A stretch of 64,000 nucleotides of DNA from Hordeum vulgare subsp. vulgare (GCF_904849725.1 NC_058518.1:392881581-392945580), one strand, 5' to 3'. Shown: positions 45,574 through 58,325, counted from the first letter of the stretch. The notes: generated by a model not told the origin, from the sequence alone. Made by a program: numbers and translations.

Positions 45574-47539
45574 AACTCTTGCTCGTCCTCGGGTAGGGAA
45601 GTGATAAATAATGAATTTTTGATGCTTTCATGCTACCTAGCATAGATGTCCTTTGTAACTCCTCTTATGTGACGTGAATGTTCAGATCCATTAGATTCAA
45701 AACAATAGTTTGCTATTGACGTGGAAACAATAATAATTCAAGCAAACTAGCAAGGTAATCATGAACTTTCAAAATAACAAGGCCAAAACAAAGGTATCCC
45801 TACAAAATCATATAGTCTAGCTATGCTCTATCATCCTTGCACAACGAATTTAAATCATGCACAACCCCGGTATTGGCCAAGTAATTATTTTCACACCTTT
45901 ACTTTCTCAAACTTTTTCAACTCTCACGCAATACGTGAGTGTGAGCCATGGTTTTAGCACTATAAGTGGTGTGGAGTGTGGTGGAGGTGGCAAGACAAAC
46001 AAGGAGAAGATAGTCACATTGACTAGGCATATCAATGAGCTATGGAGATGCTCATCAATAGATATCAACGTGAATGAGTAGGGATTGCCATACAATTGAT
46101 GCACTAGAGCTAAGAGTATATCAAAGCTCTTGAAGAAAACTAGTGGGTGTGCATCCAACTTGCTTGCTCACGAACACCTAAGGCAATTTTGAGGAAGCCT
46201 ATCATTGGAATATACAAGCCAAGTTATATAATGAAAATTTCCCACTAGCTATATGGTGGTGACAAAACGAGAGACTCTCAATCATGAAGATCATGGTGCT
46301 TAATATGCACAAGTGTGGAAGGATAGTACCATTGTCCCTTCTCTCTTTTTCTCTCATTTTTTTGGTGGGCTCTTTGGCCTCTTTTTTTTGGGTGGGCATC
46401 TTTGGCCTCTTTTTATATATGGGATTCGTTGGCCTCTTTTATTTCCTCACATGGGACAATGCTCCATCAATGATGATCATCACACTTACAACTCAAAACT
46501 TAGAGCAATAATGACTCTATATGGAATGCCTTTGGTAGTGTACCGTGACAATGATCTAGCATGCATAGACATCAATGGAAACGTCATGCTAGCTATCTTA
46601 CGATCATGCAATGGCAATGTAGGAGTGGTGGTACATGTCATGGTGGTAGTCATATGGAAATATATCTCGGAATAGCTTTGAAAAAGCCATAGTAGGTAGG
46701 TATAGTGGCTGTTTTGAGGGATGTTGTTGGTGGGTTTTGTGCACCGGCGAAAGTTGCACGGTACTAAAGAAGATAGTGATGGTGGAAGGTGAAAGTGCAT
46801 CTAAACCATGGACTCAACATTAGTCATGAAGAACTCATATACTTGTTGCAAAAGTTTTAGTAGTAATCAAAACAAAGCATTCAACGCATACTCCTAGGGG
46901 AAGGGTTGGTAGGTATAAACCATCGCGCGATCCCGACCGCCACAGAAAGGATGACAATCAATAGACTAATCATGCTCAGACTTCATCACATAGAGGTTCA
47001 CCATACGTGCATGCTACGGGAATCACTAACTTCAACACAAGTATTTCTAGATCCACAACACCTTACTAATATAACTTCAATATTACCACAACCACAACTC
47101 AAAACTAATTGAGATGAATCAAACTTCTCTAACTATTCAATGCACATGAAGGTGGAAGTTTTCATATCCCTTTGGATAACTACCCTTTTTGAGACTACTA
47201 TCAAAGCATAGATCAACTACCAAGCCACGCACCGCTGTGCTCTAAAAGATATAAGTGAAGCACATAGAGCAAAATCAACTAGCTCAAAAGATATAAGTGA
47301 AGCCCATGTGAGCTGAATTGCCTAACCAAAGGATATAAGTGAAGCTCGACAAAATCACGGTGAGTGCATGTATTTCTCTCTCTAGGTGTGCAGCAAGGAT
47401 GACTATGACACAACAAAAATAAAAGACTCCAACGATACAACACGCTCCAAGCAAAACACATAACATGTGGTGAATAAAAATATAGCCCCAAGTAACGTTA
47501 CCGATGGATTGAAGACGAAAGAGGGGATGCCTTCCCGGG
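45574..47539. other. Element G 3' noncoding region
   Basis: No gene supported. Collinear with D (15090-17050), including the three spaced 17-bp repeats at 47244, 47286 and 47328. Confidence 0.7.
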
Positions 47540-47553
47540 GCATCCCTAAGCTT
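47540..47553 (-). promoter_or_regulatory. Second PPT-like motif of element G
   Basis: GCATCCCTAAGCTT, one change from the D copy, again preceded by the GGGGATGCC hairpin arm. Confidence 0.58.
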
Positions 47554-48258
47554 AGGCTTTTACGGCATACTGGAATCAACTTGGGGTGCCTTGGGCATCC
47601 CCAATCTTGAGCTCTTGCCACTCTTTATCTCTTTGTCCATAAGAACTTCACCCAAAACTTGAAAACTTCACAACACGAAACTTAAACAGAAACTCGTGAT
47701 AACATTAGTATAAGAAAGCAAACCACCAGTTCCTTAGGTGTTGTAGCAAACTTATATTCTACTTATGTTTATGTTGGGTTACTGTATTTTCAATTTTCCA
47801 TGGCCAATACCCCTCGATACTATCCGTAGTTTCATCAAAATAAGCAACCAACTCAACAAAAACAGAATCTGTTAACAGCAGACTAGTCTGTAGCAATCTG
47901 TATACTTCGTATACTTTTGGTACTTCAAAAATTCTGAAAAATTACGACAGTTTGAAGAATTTGCGTAGCAATCTGAAGCAAAAAGATCAACTCAAAAACT
48001 CTTACAGAAAAAGAAATGGAAATTCTTTTTGTGAGCAGAAAGTTTCTGTCTTTTCCAGCATGACCAAACAATCATCCCCAAGACTAATCATAACGGTTTT
48101 GCTTGGCACAAACGCAAAAAGAAACACAAAAAACACAATAATAACAGAATTATGGAAGTGTGGAAACACAAAACACAAAGAAAAAGGATAGATTCGTTGG
48201 GTTGCCTCCCAACAAGCGCTATTGTTTAACGCCCTTAGCTAGGTAAAAGGTGATAGAA
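47554..48258. other. Element G noncoding sequence behind the gag remnant
   Basis: About 0.7 kb, no gene seen, A-rich near 47950-48190. Collinear with D. Confidence 0.65.
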
Positions 48259-48940
48259 TCACGTATAGTCATCTTTGGTGCTCAAACCATAAGTAGCGTG
48301 ATCATTTATCATCTTAAGATCTTCATCTTTATTGGATGACTCACCGCTAGCTTTAGGAACAAAAACAGACTTGACTGTCTTTTTGAGAGTGAGATTTGGA
48401 GTATTTTGCACAGCGGCAAAAGCAGAACCCAAGTTGGTTATGACATCTTCTAGTTTGCCAATTCTAGAGAATCATTACCTATAGGTTCCTTCTCCCTTCA
48501 ATTTTTCAAGACCATTCCCACTTTGGATCCGTACTGAGTAATTTGATTGTGGATCTTTCTGTCCAAACCCTCAATAAGTTTAATCGTGGCAATTTTGTTT
48601 TCAATAGTGTCAAGCCTTTGCATCACGTGTTCCAAGGTCAAGGTGGTTCCATTAACCATGAGCGGGGGTGAGCCTACCAAATTCATGATAGCTCCATAGG
48701 AGTCAATAGTATGGCTTCCCAAAAAATTCCCGCCTACGATGGTATCAAGGTATACCTATTCCAAGGAGAGATTCCATCATACAAACTACGAAGAAGAACG
48801 GTAGTGGATTGCTTACGAGTAGATCTACTTTGAGCATTGCAAATCCTATACCAAGCGTCCTTTAAATTTTCTTCCTCATTCTGCCTGAAATTGAGAACTT
48901 CGTTCTCAGGGGTATCGTTTGGAGTAGTGGGTCTAGCCAT
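48259..48940 (-). pseudogene. Element G gag-like gene, frameshifted
   Basis: ATG at 48940, then NDTPENEVLNFRQNEEENLK and AWYRICNAQSRSTRK. The frame is lost near 48750 and resumes at 48722-48498 (MNLVGSPPLMVNG, coiled-coil part). A further break lies near 48470-48500. Homologue of the intact 227-residue protein of D. Confidence 0.8.
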
Positions 48941-49107
48941 TGATGGACTATCCCACACACAAACGAGCAGGAAGAAAGCAGGCAAAAGAGAACGGCAAAA
49001 AGGCAAAAGGCAAAAGAAAACGGCAAAGGAAAAAAGGCAAAAAGGCAAAAAAGGTAAATGCAAGAGATGAGTTTGTGACACCTACTTGGATAGGTCTTGA
49101 TCTCTCC

Positions 49108-49126
49108 TTCCCCGGCAACGGCGCCA
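49108..49126 (-). promoter_or_regulatory. Primer binding site of element G
   Basis: The minus strand reads TGGCGCCGTTGCCGGGGAA, 10 bases inside the 5' LTR. Confidence 0.8.
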
Positions 49127-49136
49127 TAAATACTTC

Positions 49137-50795
49137 TGCTACTGCAACAAAAGACGTTCCAACGGCGCCAGAAACAAGCGTGTTGACGGGAGACTATTCT
49201 TGATACTCCTTAGCAACGGCGCGAGGAATCCTTCTGCTACGGCTACGCCTTTAGGGAATTCCTTGCAAATATGCAAAGGATTCCCCCATGGACTTGGAGC
49301 CTTGCGTTGGTATTCCCTCGAAGCGGAAACGGTGATGTAGCACAGCGGCGGCAAGTATTTCCCTCAGTTTTGTGAACCAAGGTATTGATCCAGAGGAAGG
49401 ATTGCATCAAGCCACAAGTACCTGCACAAACACAAAGAGCTTGCACCCAACACTACGAAGGGATTGTTATCCCTTATAGATTGTTTGCAAAGTGAGAACT
49501 AAAAGCAACAAAGAAAACAAAGAAAAGTAGAAGTGAAAGTGGAGACAATAGTTGTGAATAGACCCGGGGGCCTTAGTGTTCACTAGTGGCTTGTCTCATG
49601 AAAGCAAGTAGACGGTGGGTGAACGAATTACTATCGAGAAATTGATAGAACCGCGCAAAATCGTGACCTTATCTATGGCAATGATTATATCTATAGGAAT
49701 CACGTCCAAAACAAGTAGATCGATACTTTCTTCATCTACTACTATCACTCCACACGTCGACCGCTATCCAGCAAGCATCTAGTGTATTAAGTCCAAAAGA
49801 ACAGAGTAACGCCTTAAGCAAGATGACATGATGTAGATGGACAATCTCATATCTACGATAAAATCCCATCTTGTTACCCTTGATGGCAACAACACGATGT
49901 GTGCCTTGCTGACCCTTCTGTCACTGGGAAAGGTCACCATACGGTATGAACCCAAAACCAAGCACTTCTCCCATTGCAAGAATCATAGATCTAGTTGGCC
50001 AAACAAAACCCAAGACTCGGAGAGACGTACAAGGATATCAACTCATGCATATAAGAAATCAGCAAAGACTCAAATATAATTCATAGATAATCTGATCACA
50101 AATCCACAATTCATCGGATCTCGACAAACACACCGCCAAAGAGGATTACATCAGATAGATCTCCATGAAGATCATGGAGAACTTTGTATTGAAGATCCAA
50201 GAGAGAGAAGAAGCCATCTAGCTACTAACTACGGACCCGTAGGTATGAAGTGAACTACTCACGAGTCATTGGAGAGGCGATGATGTTGATGAAGAAGCCC
50301 TCCAGCTCCAAAGTCCCCTCCGGCAAGGCACCGGGAAGGGTCTCCAGATGAGATCTCGCGGAAACGGAAACTTGCGGCGGCGGAAAAGTGTTTTCGTGGA
50401 TGCCCTTATTTTTTCTGTGATTTTAGGGAATTTATAGGCCAAAGAGCTAGGCCAGGGGAGTGCCAGGGAGGCCACAAGCCTGGTTGCCGCGGGCGCCCCC
50501 CTGGCCGCGGCAACAGGGCTTGTGGGCTCCCTGTGAGCCCACTGCCTTGGCCCTCAAGCCTCCCGATCTTCTTCCGTTCTGGAAAAATTTGTTTCAGGGA
50601 TTTGATTCCGTTTGGACTCCGTTCCAAAATCAGATCTGAAAAGAGTCAAAAACACAGAAAAAACAGGAACTGGCACTTGGCACTGGATTAATTAGTTAGT
50701 CCCTAAAAAGATATAAAAGGTATATAAAACATCCAAAGTTTACAAGATAACAGCGTGAAACAATCAAAAATTATAGATACGTTTGAGACGTATCA
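49137..50795 (-). repeat. 5' LTR of element G
   Basis: 1659 bases. TATAAAT on the minus strand at 50430-50436. Outer end GACGTATCA followed by TSD caacc. Confidence 0.92.
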
Positions 50796-52396
50796 CAACC
50801 CTTGTGATGGAAATCATGTTGTTAGACAACGGTGAAACTTCGAACTATGAAGAAGCAATGGCGGGCTCGGATTCCAACAAATGGCTTGAGGCTATGAAAT
50901 CCGAGATAGGATCCATGTATGAGAACAAAGTATGGACTTTGGTGGACTTGCCCGATGACCGGCGAGCCATAGAAAATAAAAGGATCTTCAAGAAGAAGAC
51001 TGATGCAAACGGTAATGTGACCGTTTATAAAGCTCGACTTGTCGCAAAGGGTTTTCGACAAATTTAAGGAGTTGACTACGAAGAGACTTTCTCTCCCGTA
51101 GCGAAGCTGAAATTGGTCCGAATCATGTTAGCAATTGCCGCCTTTTATGATTATGAAATTTGGCAAATGGACGTCAAAACAGCGTTCCTTAACAGGAATC
51201 TTAAGGAAGAGTTGTATATGATGCAACCAGAAGGTTTTGTCGACCCTAAGGGTGCTAACAAAGTGTGCAAGCTCCAGCGCTCCATCTATGGGCTGGTGCA
51301 AGCATCTCGGAGTTGGAACATTCGCTTTAATGAGGTGATTAAAGCGTTTGGATTCATACAGGTTTATGGAGAAGCCTGTCCGTACAAGAAAGTGAGTGGG
51401 AGCTCTGTAGCTTTCCTCATACTATATGTGGATGACATATTATTGATGGAATAATATATAGATGTTGGAGAGCATAAAGGCCTATTTGAACAAGAGGTTT
51501 TCAATGAAGGACCTTGGAGAAGCTGCATACATATTAGGCATCAAGATCTATAGAGATAGATCGAGACGCCTCATAGGTCTTTCGCAAAGTACATACCTTG
51601 ACAAGATATTGAAGAAGTTCAATATGGAAAACTCAAAGAAAGGGCTCTGTCCAGTTTTGCAAGGTATGAGACTGAGTAAGACTCTCAGTCACCGACCACG
51701 GCAGCAGATAGAGAGAAGATGAGTACTATCCCCTACGCTTCAGCCGTAGGCTCTCTAATGTATGTCGTGCTATGTACCAGACCTGATATAAACCTTGCCA
51801 TAAGTTTGGTAGGGAGGTACCAAAGTGATCCCGGTATGGAACACTGGACAGCGGTCAAGAATATCCTTAAGTACCTCAAGAGGACTAAGGAGATGTTTCT
51901 CGTTTATGGAGGTGACGAAGAGCTCGTTGTAAAGGGTTATGTCGATGCTAGCTTCGACACAGATCTGGCTGACTCTAAGTCACACACCGGATACGTGTAT
52001 GTTTTGAATGGTGGGGCAGTGAGCTGGTGCAGCACAAAGCAAGAAATCGTGGCAGCATCTACATGTGAAGCGGAGTACATAGCTGCTTCAGAAGCGGCTC
52101 ATGAAGGAATTTGGATGAAGGAGCTCATCACCGACCTTGGAGTGGTTCCAAGCGCGTCGGATCCAATTACACTCTTCTGTGATAACACTGGTGCCATTGC
52201 CATAGCCAAGGAGCCCAGGTTTCATGGGAAGACGAAGCACATCAAACGCCACTACAACTCCACCCAGGACCATGTCCAGAGTGGAGTAATAGAGACTTGT
52301 AAAGTACACACGGATCTGAATGTTGCAGACCCGTTTACTAAACCTCTTCCTCGAGAAAAACATGATCAACACCATAATGCTATGGGTGTTCGATAA
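50796..52396 (+). pseudogene. Element F reverse transcriptase and RNase H, broken
   Basis: Resumes the codons interrupted by G (NYEEAMAGSDSNKWLEAMKS at about 50840). RT motifs: VTVYKARLVAKGF, a TAA at about 51064, WQMDVKTAFLN, and the catalytic LYVDDILLM at about 51424-51450. A frameshift follows near 51455, and another near 51700. RNase H is open at 51719-52396 with YVDASFDTDLADSKSHTGYV and CEAEYIAASEAAHEGIWMKE. It would synthesise element cDNA if intact. Confidence 0.85.
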
Positions 52397-52427
52397 TCAC
52401 AATGTAACTAGATTATTGACTCTAGTG

Positions 52428-52439
52428 CAAGTGGGAGAC
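52428..52439 (+). promoter_or_regulatory. Polypurine tract of element F
   Basis: CAAGTGGGAGAC immediately before the 3' LTR, the usual BARE/Angela PPT. Confidence 0.82.
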
Positions 52440-52870
52440 TGTTGGAAATATGCCCTAGAGGCAATAATAAAATGGTTATTATCATACTTCCTTATTCATG
52501 ATAATCATCTATTGTTCATGCTATAATTGTATTAAGAGGAAACAGTAATACATGTGTGAATAAATAGATCACAATGTGTCCCTAGCAAGCCTCTAGTTGG
52601 CTAGCTCGTTGATCAATAGATGATCATGGTTTCCTGATCATGGACATTAGATGTCATTGATAACGGGATCACATCATTGGGAGAATGATGTGATGGACAA
52701 GACCCAATCCTAAGCATAGCACTAGATCATATTGTTCGTATGCTAAAGCTTTTCTAATGTCAAGTGTCTTTTCCTTCGACCGTGAGATTGTGCAACTCCC
52801 GGATACCGTAGGAGTGCTTTGGGTGTATCAAACGTCACATCATAACTGGGTGACTATAAAGGTGCACTAC
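52440..52870 (+). repeat. 3' LTR of element F, first part
   Basis: Matches 36728-37148 of the 5' LTR with few differences. Interrupted by H after TSD actac. Confidence 0.92.
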
Positions 52871-53242
52871 TGATGACCCACAAGTATAGGGGATCAATCG
52901 TAGTCCTTTCGATAAGTAAGAGTGTCGAACCCAACGAGGAGGAGAAGGCTCTGATAAACGGATTTCAGCAAGGTAATAACTGCAAGCACTGGAAGTAGCG
53001 GTAACAAGTGATTGTGTAGTGAGGTGAAACGTAGCAAGCGAAGAGTAACAAGTAACAAGTAGTAGCAACGGTGCAGCAAGTGGCCCAATCCCTTTTTGTA
53101 GCAAGGGACAAGCCTGAACAAAGTCTTATAGGAGGAAAAACGCTCCCAAGGACACACGGGAATTTCTGTCATGCTAGTTTCATCATGTTAATATGATTCG
53201 CGTTCGTTACTTTGATAGTTTGATATGTGGGTGGACCGGCGC

Positions 53243-55003
53243 TGTTGGGGAACGTCGCATGGGAAACAAAAAATTTCCTACGCGCACGAAGACCTATCAT
53301 GGTGATGTCCATCTACGAGAGGGGATGAGAGATCTACGAACCCTTGTAGATCGTACAGCATAAGCATTAGTGAACGCGGTTGATGTAGTGGAACATCCTC
53401 ACGTCCTTCGATCCGCCCCGCGAACAATCCCGCGATCAGTCCCACGATCTAGTACCGAACGGACGGCACCTCCGCGTTCAGCACACGTACAGCTCGACGA
53501 TGATCTCGGCCTTCTTGATCCAGCAAGAGAGACGGAGAGGTAGAAGAGTTCTCCGGCAGCGTGACGGCGCTCCGGAGGTTGGTGATGACCTTGTCTCAGC
53601 AGGGCTCCGCCCGAGCTCCGCAGAAACGCGATCTAGAGGAAAAAACGCGGAGGTATGTGGTCGGGCTGCCGTGGAAAAGTCGTCTCAAATCAGCCCTAAA
53701 ACCTCCGTATATATAGGTGGGAGGGAGGGGACCTTGCCTTGGAGCTCAAGGAGCCCCAAGGGGGTCGTCCGAGTCCCCCTTCCTTCCCACCTCCTCCTTT
53801 TTTTTCTCTTGATTTTCTCTTCTTGGCGCATAGAGCCCTTTTGGGCTGTCCCACCAGCCCACTAAGGGCTGGTGTGCCACCCTCAAGGCCTATGGGCTTC
53901 CCCGGGGTGGGTTGCCCCCCCCCCCCCGATGAACTCCCGGAACCCATTCATCATTCCCGGTACATTCCCGGTAACTCCGAAAACCATTCGGTACTCAAAT
54001 GAGGTCATCCTATATATCAATCTTCGTTTCCGGACTATTCCGGAAACCCTCGTGACATCCGTGATCTCATCCGGGACTCCGAACAACATTCGGTAACCAA
54101 CCATATAACTCAAATACGCATAAAACAACGTCGAACCTTAAGTGTGCAGACCCTGCGGGTTCGAGAACTATGTAGACATGACCCGAGAGACTCCTCGGTC
54201 AATATCCAATAGCGGGACCTGGATGCCCATATTGGATCCTACATATTCTACGAAGATCTTATCGTTTGAACCTCAGTGCCAAGGATTCATATAATCCCGT
54301 ATGTCATTCCCTTTGTCCTTCGGTATGTTACTTGCCCGAGATTCGATCGTCAGTATCCGTATACCTATTTCAATCTCGTTTACCGGCAAGTCTCTTTACT
54401 CGTTCCGTAATACAAGATCCCGCAACTTACACTAAGTTACATTGCTTGCAAGGCTTGTGTGTGATGTTGTATTACCGAGTGGGCCCCGAGATACCTCTCC
54501 GTTCACACGGAGTGACAAATCCCAGTCTTGATCCATACTAACTCAACTAACACCTTCGGAGATACCTGTAGAGCGTCTTTATAGTCACCCAGTTACGTTG
54601 CGACGTTTGATACACACAAAGCATTCCTCCGGTGTCAGTGAGTTATATGATCTCATGGTCATAGGAATAAATACTTGACACGCAGAAAACAGTAGCAACA
54701 AAATGACACGATCAACATGCTACGTCTATTAGTTTGGGTCTAGTCCATCACGTGATTCTCCTAATGACGTGATCCTGTTATCAAGTAACAACACCTTGTT
54801 CATAATCAGAAGACACTGACTATCTTTGATCAACTGGCTAGCCAACTAGAGGCTTGCTAGGGACGGTGTTTTGTCTATGTATCCACACATGTAAATGAGT
54901 CTTCATTCAATACAATTATAGCATGGATAATAAACGATTATCTTGATACAGGAATTATAATAATAACTATATTTATTATTGCCTCTAGGGCATAATTCCA
55001 ACA
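53243..55003 (-). repeat. 3' LTR of element I
   Basis: 1761 bases. Relative to 60285-62105 it lacks 57 bases between two GAGTCC repeats (junction at 53771-53776). TATA-like CTATATATAC on the minus strand at 53707-53716. Confidence 0.92.
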
Positions 55004-55017
55004 ATCTCCCACTTGCA
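55004..55017 (-). promoter_or_regulatory. Polypurine tract of element I
   Basis: The minus strand reads GCAAGTGGGAGAT, just before the 3' LTR. Confidence 0.8.
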
Positions 55018-55055
55018 CTAGAGTCAATAATCTAGCCCTCACATCACCATGTGAA

Positions 55056-58000
55056 TTACATTGTAATAAATCTAACACCCATACAGTTCTGGTGTTGATC
55101 ATGCTTTGGCCGTGGAAGAGGTTTAGTCAGCGGGTCCGCTACATTCAGATCCGTTTGCACTTTGCATATATTCACGTCCTCTCCCTCGACGTAGTCGCGG
55201 ATGAGGTTGAAGCGTCGTTTGATGTGTCTGGTCTTCTTGTGAAACCGTGGTTCCTTTGCTAAGGCAATGGCACCAGTGTTGTCACAGAACAAGTTTATTG
55301 GATTTAGTGCGCTTGGCACCACTCCAAGATCCGTCATGAACTGCTTCATCCAGACACCCTCCTTAGCCGCCTCCGAGGCAGCCATGTACTCCGCTTCACA
55401 TGTAGAATATGCTACGACGCTTTGCTTGGAACTGCACCAGCTTACTGCACCCCCATTAAGAATAAATACGTATCCGGTTTGCGACTTAGAGTCGTCCGGA
55501 TCTGTGTCAAAGCTTGCATCGACGTAACCTTTTACGGCGAACTCTTCGTCACCTCCATACACGAGAAACATCTCCTTAGTCCTTTTCACGTACTTCAGGA
55601 TATTCTTGACCGCTGTCCAATGATCCACTCCTGGATTACTCTGGAACCTACCTGCCATACTTATGGCCAGGCTAACATCCGGTCTAGTGCACAGCATTGC
55701 ATACATGATAGAACCTATGGCTGAAGCATAGGGGACGGAGCGCATATGCTCTCTATCTTCATCAGTTGCTGGGCACTGAGTCTTACTCAATCTCGTACCT
55801 TGTAGAACTGGCAAGAACCCTTTCTTGGACTGTTCCATTTTGAACCTCTTCAAAACTTTATCAAGGTATGTGCTTTGTGAAAGTCCTATCAGGCGTTTTG
55901 ATCTATCCCTATAGATCTTAATGCCTAGAATGTAAGCAGCTTCTCCTAGGTCCTTCATAGAGAAACTTTTATTCAAGTAATCCTTTATGCTCTCTAAAAA
56001 CTCTACATTGTTTCCAATCAGTAATATGTCATCCACATATAATATTAGAAACGCCACAGAGCTCCCACTCACTTTCTTGTAAATACAAGATTCTCCAACC
56101 ACTTGTATAAACCCAAATACTTTGATCATCTCATCAAAGCGTTTGTTCCAACTCCGAGATGTTTCCACCAGTCCATAAATGGATCGCTGGAGCTTGCACA
56201 CCTTGTTAGCATTCTTAGGATCGACAAAACCTTCGGGTTGTATCATATACAACTCTTCCTTAAGGAAACCGTTAAGGAACGCCGTTTTGACATCCATCTG
56301 CCAGATTTCATAATCGAAAAATGCAGCTATTGCTAACATGATTCTGACGGACTTAAGCATCGCTACGGGTGAGAAAGTCTCATCGTAGTCAACTCCTTGA
56401 ACTTGTGAAAAACCCTTTGCCACAAGTCGAGCTTTATAAACGGTCACATTATCGTCAACGTCCGTCTTCCTCTTAAAGATCCATTTGTTCTGAATGGCCT
56501 TGCGGCCCTCAGGCAGTACCTCCAAAGTCCACACTTTGTTCTCATACATGGATCCTATCTCGGACTTCATGGTTTCCAGCCATTTGTTGGAATCTGGGCC
56601 CACCATTGCTTCTTCATAATTCGCAGGTTCATTGTTATCTAACAACATGATTGATAAGACGGGATTACCGTACCACTCTGGAGCAGCACGTGGTCTCGTC
56701 GACCTGCGTGGTTCGACAGAAACTTTTACTGGAGTTTCATGATCATCATCATTAACTTCCTCCTCAACCGACCTCGCAATGACAGAGGTTTCCCCTTGCC
56801 CTGCGCCACCATCCAGAGGGATGAGAGGTTCGACAACCTCGTCAAGTTCTATCTTGCTCCCACTCAATTCTCTCGAGAGAAACTCCTTCTCGAGAAAAGC
56901 TCCGTTTTTAGCAACAAACACTTTGCCCTCGGATTTGAGATAGAAGGTGTACCCAACTGTCTCTTTTGGGTAACCTACGAAGACGCACTTTTCCGCTTTG
57001 GGTTCCAGCTTTTCAGGCTGAAGCTTTTTGACATAAGCATCACATCCCCAAACTTTAAGAAACGACAACTTTGGCCTTTTGCCATACCACAGTTCGTATG
57101 GTTTCGTCTCAACGGATTTTGATGGTGCCCTATTTAAAGTGAATGCAGCTGTTTCTAATGCATAGCCCCAAAATGATAACGGCAAATCAGTAAGAGACAT
57201 CATAGATCGCACCATCTCTAATAGAGTACGATTACGACGTTCGGACACACCATTACGCTGTGGTGTTCCAGGCGGTGTTAACTGTGAAACAATTCCACAT
57301 TGTCTTAAGTGAGCACCAAACTCGAAACTCAGATATTCACCCCCACGATCAGACCGTAGGAACTTGATCTTCTTGTTACGATGATTTTCCACTTTGCTCT
57401 GAAATTGCTTGAACTTTTCAAATGTTTCAGACTTGTGCTTCATCAAGTAGACATAACCATATCTACTTAAATCGTCAGTGAAGGTGAGAAAATAACGATA
57501 TCCGCCGCGTGCCTCCACGCTCATCGGACCACACACATCGGTATGTATGATTTCCAACAAGTCACTTGCACGCTCCATTGTTCCTGAGAACGGATTCTTA
57601 GTCATCTTGCCCATGAGGCATGGTTCGCACGTGTCAAGTGAATCAAATTCAAGTGACTCCAAAAGTCCATCATCATGGAGTTTCTTCATGCGCTTTACAC
57701 CAATATGACCTAAGCGGCAGTGCCACAAAAATATGGCGCTATCATTGTTAACTCTAACTCTTTTGGTCTCAATGTTATGTATATGCGTATCGTTATCAAG
57801 ATTCAATATGAACAATCCTCTCACATTCGGTGCATGACCATAAAAGATGTTACTCATAGAAATAGAACAACCATTATTCTCTGACTTAAAAGAGTAACCG
57901 TCTCGCAATAAACAAGATCCAGATATAATGTTCATGCTCAACGCAGGCACCAAATAACAATGATTTAAGTTCATCACTAATCCTGACGGTAATTGAAGTG

Positions 58001-58325
58001 ACACTGTGCCGACGGCGATTGCATCAACCTTGGAACCATTTCCTACGTGCATCGTCACTTCATCTTTCGCCAGCCTTCGCCTATTCCGCAGTTCCTGTTT
58101 CGAGTTGCAAATATGAGCAACAGAACCGGTATCGAATACCCAGGCACTACTACGAGAGCCGGTCATCAATAACATGTATATCAAATATACCTGATTTTTC
58201 TTTGCCCGCCTTCTTATCTGCCAGATACTTGGGGCAATTGCGCTTCCAGTGACCCATACCCTTGCAATAGTAACACTCCGTTTCTGGTTTAGGTCCAGCT
58301 TTGGGTTTCTTCGTCGGATTGGCAA
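55056..58325 (-). CDS. Element I pol: protease, integrase, reverse transcriptase, RNase H (1089 codons open)
   Basis: The protease active site VFDTGSVAHICNSK lies at about residues 64-77. Pre-integrase zinc domain HCRLGHIGVKRMKKLH, CEPCLMGKM at about 195-235. Integrase core: HTDVCGPM (first Asp), RSDRGGEY (second Asp), TPQRNGVSERRNRTL (Glu). RT: WQMDVKTAFLNG and catalytic FLILYVDDILLIG. RNase H: KGYVDASFDTD and STCEAEYMAASEA. C-terminus HDQHQNCMGV before the stop. All catalytic residues I can check are present. The first about 55 residues overlap gag in another frame and are not real protein; the true pol begins near 58170, in the +1 frame relative to gag. Probable source of enzymes for relatives such as E. 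Confidence 0.88.
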   Translation of the reverse strand: MPIRRRNPKLDLNQKRSVTIARVWVTGSAIAPSIWQIRRRAKKNQVYLIYMLLMTGSRSSAWVFDTGSVAHICNSKQELRNRRRLAKDEVTMHVGNGSKVDAIAVGTVSLQLPSGLVMNLNHCYLVPALSMNIISGSCLLRDGYSFKSENNGCSISMSNIFYGHAPNVRGLFILNLDNDTHIHNIETKRVRVNNDSAIFLWHCRLGHIGVKRMKKLHDDGLLESLEFDSLDTCEPCLMGKMTKNPFSGTMERASDLLEIIHTDVCGPMSVEARGGYRYFLTFTDDLSRYGYVYLMKHKSETFEKFKQFQSKVENHRNKKIKFLRSDRGGEYLSFEFGAHLRQCGIVSQLTPPGTPQRNGVSERRNRTLLEMVRSMMSLTDLPLSFWGYALETAAFTLNRAPSKSVETKPYELWYGKRPKLSFLKVWGCDAYVKKLQPEKLEPKAEKCVFVGYPKETVGYTFYLKSEGKVFVAKNGAFLEKEFLSRELSGSKIELDEVVEPLIPLDGGAGQGETSVIARSVEEEVNDDDHETPVKVSVEPRRSTRPRAAPEWYGNPVLSIMLLDNNEPANYEEAMVGPDSNKWLETMKSEIGSMYENKVWTLEVLPEGRKAIQNKWIFKRKTDVDDNVTVYKARLVAKGFSQVQGVDYDETFSPVAMLKSVRIMLAIAAFFDYEIWQMDVKTAFLNGFLKEELYMIQPEGFVDPKNANKVCKLQRSIYGLVETSRSWNKRFDEMIKVFGFIQVVGESCIYKKVSGSSVAFLILYVDDILLIGNNVEFLESIKDYLNKSFSMKDLGEAAYILGIKIYRDRSKRLIGLSQSTYLDKVLKRFKMEQSKKGFLPVLQGTRLSKTQCPATDEDREHMRSVPYASAIGSIMYAMLCTRPDVSLAISMAGRFQSNPGVDHWTAVKNILKYVKRTKEMFLVYGGDEEFAVKGYVDASFDTDPDDSKSQTGYVFILNGGAVSWCSSKQSVVAYSTCEAEYMAASEAAKEGVWMKQFMTDLGVVPSALNPINLFCDNTGAIALAKEPRFHKKTRHIKRRFNLIRDYVEGEDVNICKVQTDLNVADPLTKPLPRPKHDQHQNCMGVRFITM

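Larger units (their letters stand above)
43903..50795 (-). mobile_element. Element G: short non-autonomous gypsy element, sister of D
   Basis: Perfect TSD caacc (43898-43902 and 50796-50800). LTRs 43903-45558 and 49137-50795, internal region 3578 bases. Removing G and one TSD copy puts F's codons back in register. Same layout as D without a nested insertion: PPT, about 2 kb noncoding, second PPT, short gag-like gene, PBS. Its LTRs begin TGCTACTGCAAC, unlike D's TGATGTCAGC. Confidence 0.93.
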
